Positions 61,777 to 64,000 of a stretch of 64,000 nucleotides of DNA are shown piece after piece. Each line of letters begins with the position of its first letter. The first letter of the stretch is position 1. The translations under genes and the position numbers were made by a program. This stretch comes from Fratercula arctica (lineage: Eukaryota > Chordata > Aves > Charadriiformes > Alcidae), in the NCBI GenBank assembly GCA_947846985.1, contig CANTUZ010000004.1, forward strand, positions 3,710,927 through 3,774,926, written 5' to 3'. A model generated the notes under the pieces. That model saw only the letters and a program-made list of their open reading frames with translations, made no database searches and was not told the origin of the DNA.

Positions 61777-64000
61777 ATGTACAGATATATCTTATGTGCA
61801 TCTCATACAGAAGGCTACCAGAAACAGAGCTCAGAGCAAGGCAGCCTGAAGCCAGGAACTCTCTGAAGTCTTTTTCTTTGAAATAGTGTTGATAATTCAG
61901 TATTGTGTTTCATGTTTACGTGGATTGACATAATGCAATTAATTCTCCAGTGATGGTGATGTGTTGCTGTGGTTCAGCTGGAGTTCCACCCCGAGGTTGG
62001 TTGTCATTGTCCTCTATCTCAGCTGTTTCATAATGTCGGCCGTTGCCGGCTGGACATTTGTCATGCTGCGGCCGCTTGAGCGCAGACACATACACACAGA
62101 AATCTGAACTCTCTTTAGAAAAAATTCGACTGGAGTTTCGATCGTATTAAACTGCTTGAGCTGCTGACCACAGAATCCAATCCAGAACTTTTTGTACCTT
62201 CTGTACAAGACTTTTTTTTTTTTTTTTTCATTTTGAAAGGAAAGGAGAGATCAGCTATGATTTCTATTTTTTAAGAAAAGCTACTTTAAGAGTTGCAGCA
62301 TGTGAGCTAGTTTGATCTTACATTCCTCTGTTCCTGAATTCCAACATGGAAGGAATGAATTCGTGAAGAGATTTTTCCATGGCCTGATGACAACCTTCCA
62401 CTCTTCACAGAAATTTCCTTTTTTATCAGATCTCTCATCCGATATAAAGATGGGTGAAATTCAGATGTATACACGCTTCTAAAATAATTTCCTCTCCTGA
62501 GGTCCGTATGCTGCTCTCCTTGGGTATTCTCCATTGCTTCTCAATTTCAGACTGTTCGAGGTTTTTGCATCCCTCATGCTCTCCATCTCTTCACCATACC
62601 ATGCTCCCATCAGCTGCTGTCTACGGGGACATAACAGGCTCTTCCACTCCTTTTCCCTAGGCACAAGTTGCTTCAGAGTTAAGGATCTACTTACATCAGT
62701 ACAAAATGAGCTGCATAATTAATGGGCTCGACTGAGTATTTGATTCAGGTTTCTGTTTCTGCGTTGCTTCCTTGTTGACATAGTTGTTCTTCAGACCCTC
62801 TTTACTCGACCTACAGATTTATGTCCTCCCTGGGGAAAAAAAAAAAAAAAAAAAGAAAAAGAAAAAAAAGAGAGAGAGATTTCCAGAGTCACCTATATGA
62901 CTTAGTTAAAACACAAAAAGAACACGCACATTCTTTCATGGCCATATTGAACCATACAGTGTAAATCACTAACAATGTTTTTCCTTCAGCCTGTCATTTC
63001 ATTTCTTCCTCCTGTCCGTGTTACTGCTTTCCTCTCTCTTCCTGTAAGCTATTTAAAGCTAATAGTCAATGTAAAATGGGAAACTGAAATATGAAAATAA
63101 GAAATGTGAAATATGTCCCTACAAAATCTCTAGTGTTCTGCACAGGTACGATAATAAACATCTTTCTTGTATTTTGTCTTGCTGTCATGGCAATGTATCA
63201 ATTTTTCTTGTTCCCATATTAATCCATTTCAATGAGATTCATGATATATTTGGCCCTGTCTTACACATTTGCGTACCTGTAGAAGCCACAAGAGTCCCAA
63301 GCGACTTACATCCACTGGTGGTGTATGCGTGGTCTCTTCACCTTTCACGTTTACGGCTAACTCCGCATGAAGCAAGTTCTGGCTCTTTCAGGTTGCTGGT
63401 GGGAAAGCGGAGAAAAAACGCTCAGGCTTAAGATGAGATTACAGCACTTCTTGTACTTCCACACGGAAGGTACAACTACTCCGATGTGTGAAAATGAACA
63501 AATGTACAAATGGCAAGCTGAAAATCTCATATTGCCATTAACGGAAGGGTACCTTTTGGTATCTCATGGAGATAAAGCTTCCTTCCAAAAGTCCTTCTCT
63601 GCCTGCTCGCAGAACAGAACTAACTGCTGCTCCAGTGCCTGACTTCTTGCCCACTGTTCATATTTCTGTCTTCTGACTTCAAGACTAGGTAGAAGAAAAT
63701 GGCCAGGCTTTCTTTGGAAAGGCTTTGAAAGATATTGCCTTGATTTTGACAAATTTCATGTACAAAAGGGGGAGAAAACTAAATTAAAAGCAAAGGAAGA
63801 TTTAAATAATAGGTTTTCGAAAGTCGGTAAGCCAGTCAGAACTGGAACAGTCTGACCAACTCTGAATCCTGCCTGAGTTTCCAAAGAGGCATTGCGGGGA
63901 TTGCATTAAATTAGGCTGCTATTCTCCCATTTTGCTGGAAAAAAAATGAGTGTCATTTTTGTGTAGAATACCTGGGTATGATAAGCTTTAAAAAGCGGCC
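61777..64000. other. Upstream intergenic stretch at window end
   Basis: AT-rich sequence with a T17 run (62212-62228) and the A/GA tract at 62836. I see no exon or known repeat. In mammals the gene upstream of CAMK2D is, from memory, ARSJ; nothing resembling a sulfatase is visible here. Confidence 0.55.
62836..62879. repeat. A-rich then GA-rich simple repeat
   Basis: Nineteen A, then AAAAAG units, then (GA)n. Typical microsatellite. Confidence 0.8.

Noticed and set aside
1..64000. CRISPR arrays, bacterial operons, rRNA or tRNA genes, endogenous retroviruses
   Set aside because: No regularly spaced repeats, tRNA-like folds, rRNA signatures, LTR pairs or gag/pol/env frames were recognised. 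Only CR1-type retroelements are present.

Overview
This is a vertebrate nuclear window, almost certainly avian. Four fragments of CR1 non-LTR retrotransposons, the dominant bird repeat, are present, and two of them carry the diagnostic 3' end built from ATTCTATG repeats or its reverse complement. Gene density is very low. The only protein-coding gene I can support is the 5' end of a Ca2+/calmodulin-dependent protein kinase II gene on the minus strand. It matches the delta paralogue (CAMK2D) by its N-terminal residues.

Layout from right to left, the direction of transcription: 64000 to about 47880 is 5' flanking, apparently intergenic sequence. It holds one antisense CR1 tail (61430-61776), one sense CR1 tail (51966-52416) and a striking inverted duplication (arms 48476-48822 and 50352-50697, about 95% identical over the inner 245 bp). 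About 46180-47880 is a CpG island with many G and C homopolymers, a perfect palindromic CRE and several CRE half-sites: the CAMK2D promoter, 5'UTR and first intron. Coding exon 1 is 46772-46836 (65 bp), intron 1 is 45984-46771 (788 bp) and coding exon 2 is 45889-45983 (95 bp). From 45888 to 1 is the start of intron 2, at least 45.9 kb. I found no further exon there, only AT-rich sequence with two CR1 fragments, short tandem duplications and homopolymer tracts.

The two exons together encode residues 1-53 of the kinase plus the first base of codon 54. This covers the N-terminus, the glycine-rich ATP loop (split by the intron) and the catalytic AAK lysine; the rest of the kinase, regulatory and association domains lie outside the window. 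Almost all other open frames behave as chance ORFs. No RNA genes, CRISPR arrays or operons are expected or seen. I did not find a convincing new biological system. The observation most worth a second look is the inverted duplication 1.6-3.9 kb upstream of the start codon, followed by the CRE-rich, homopolymer-rich promoter.
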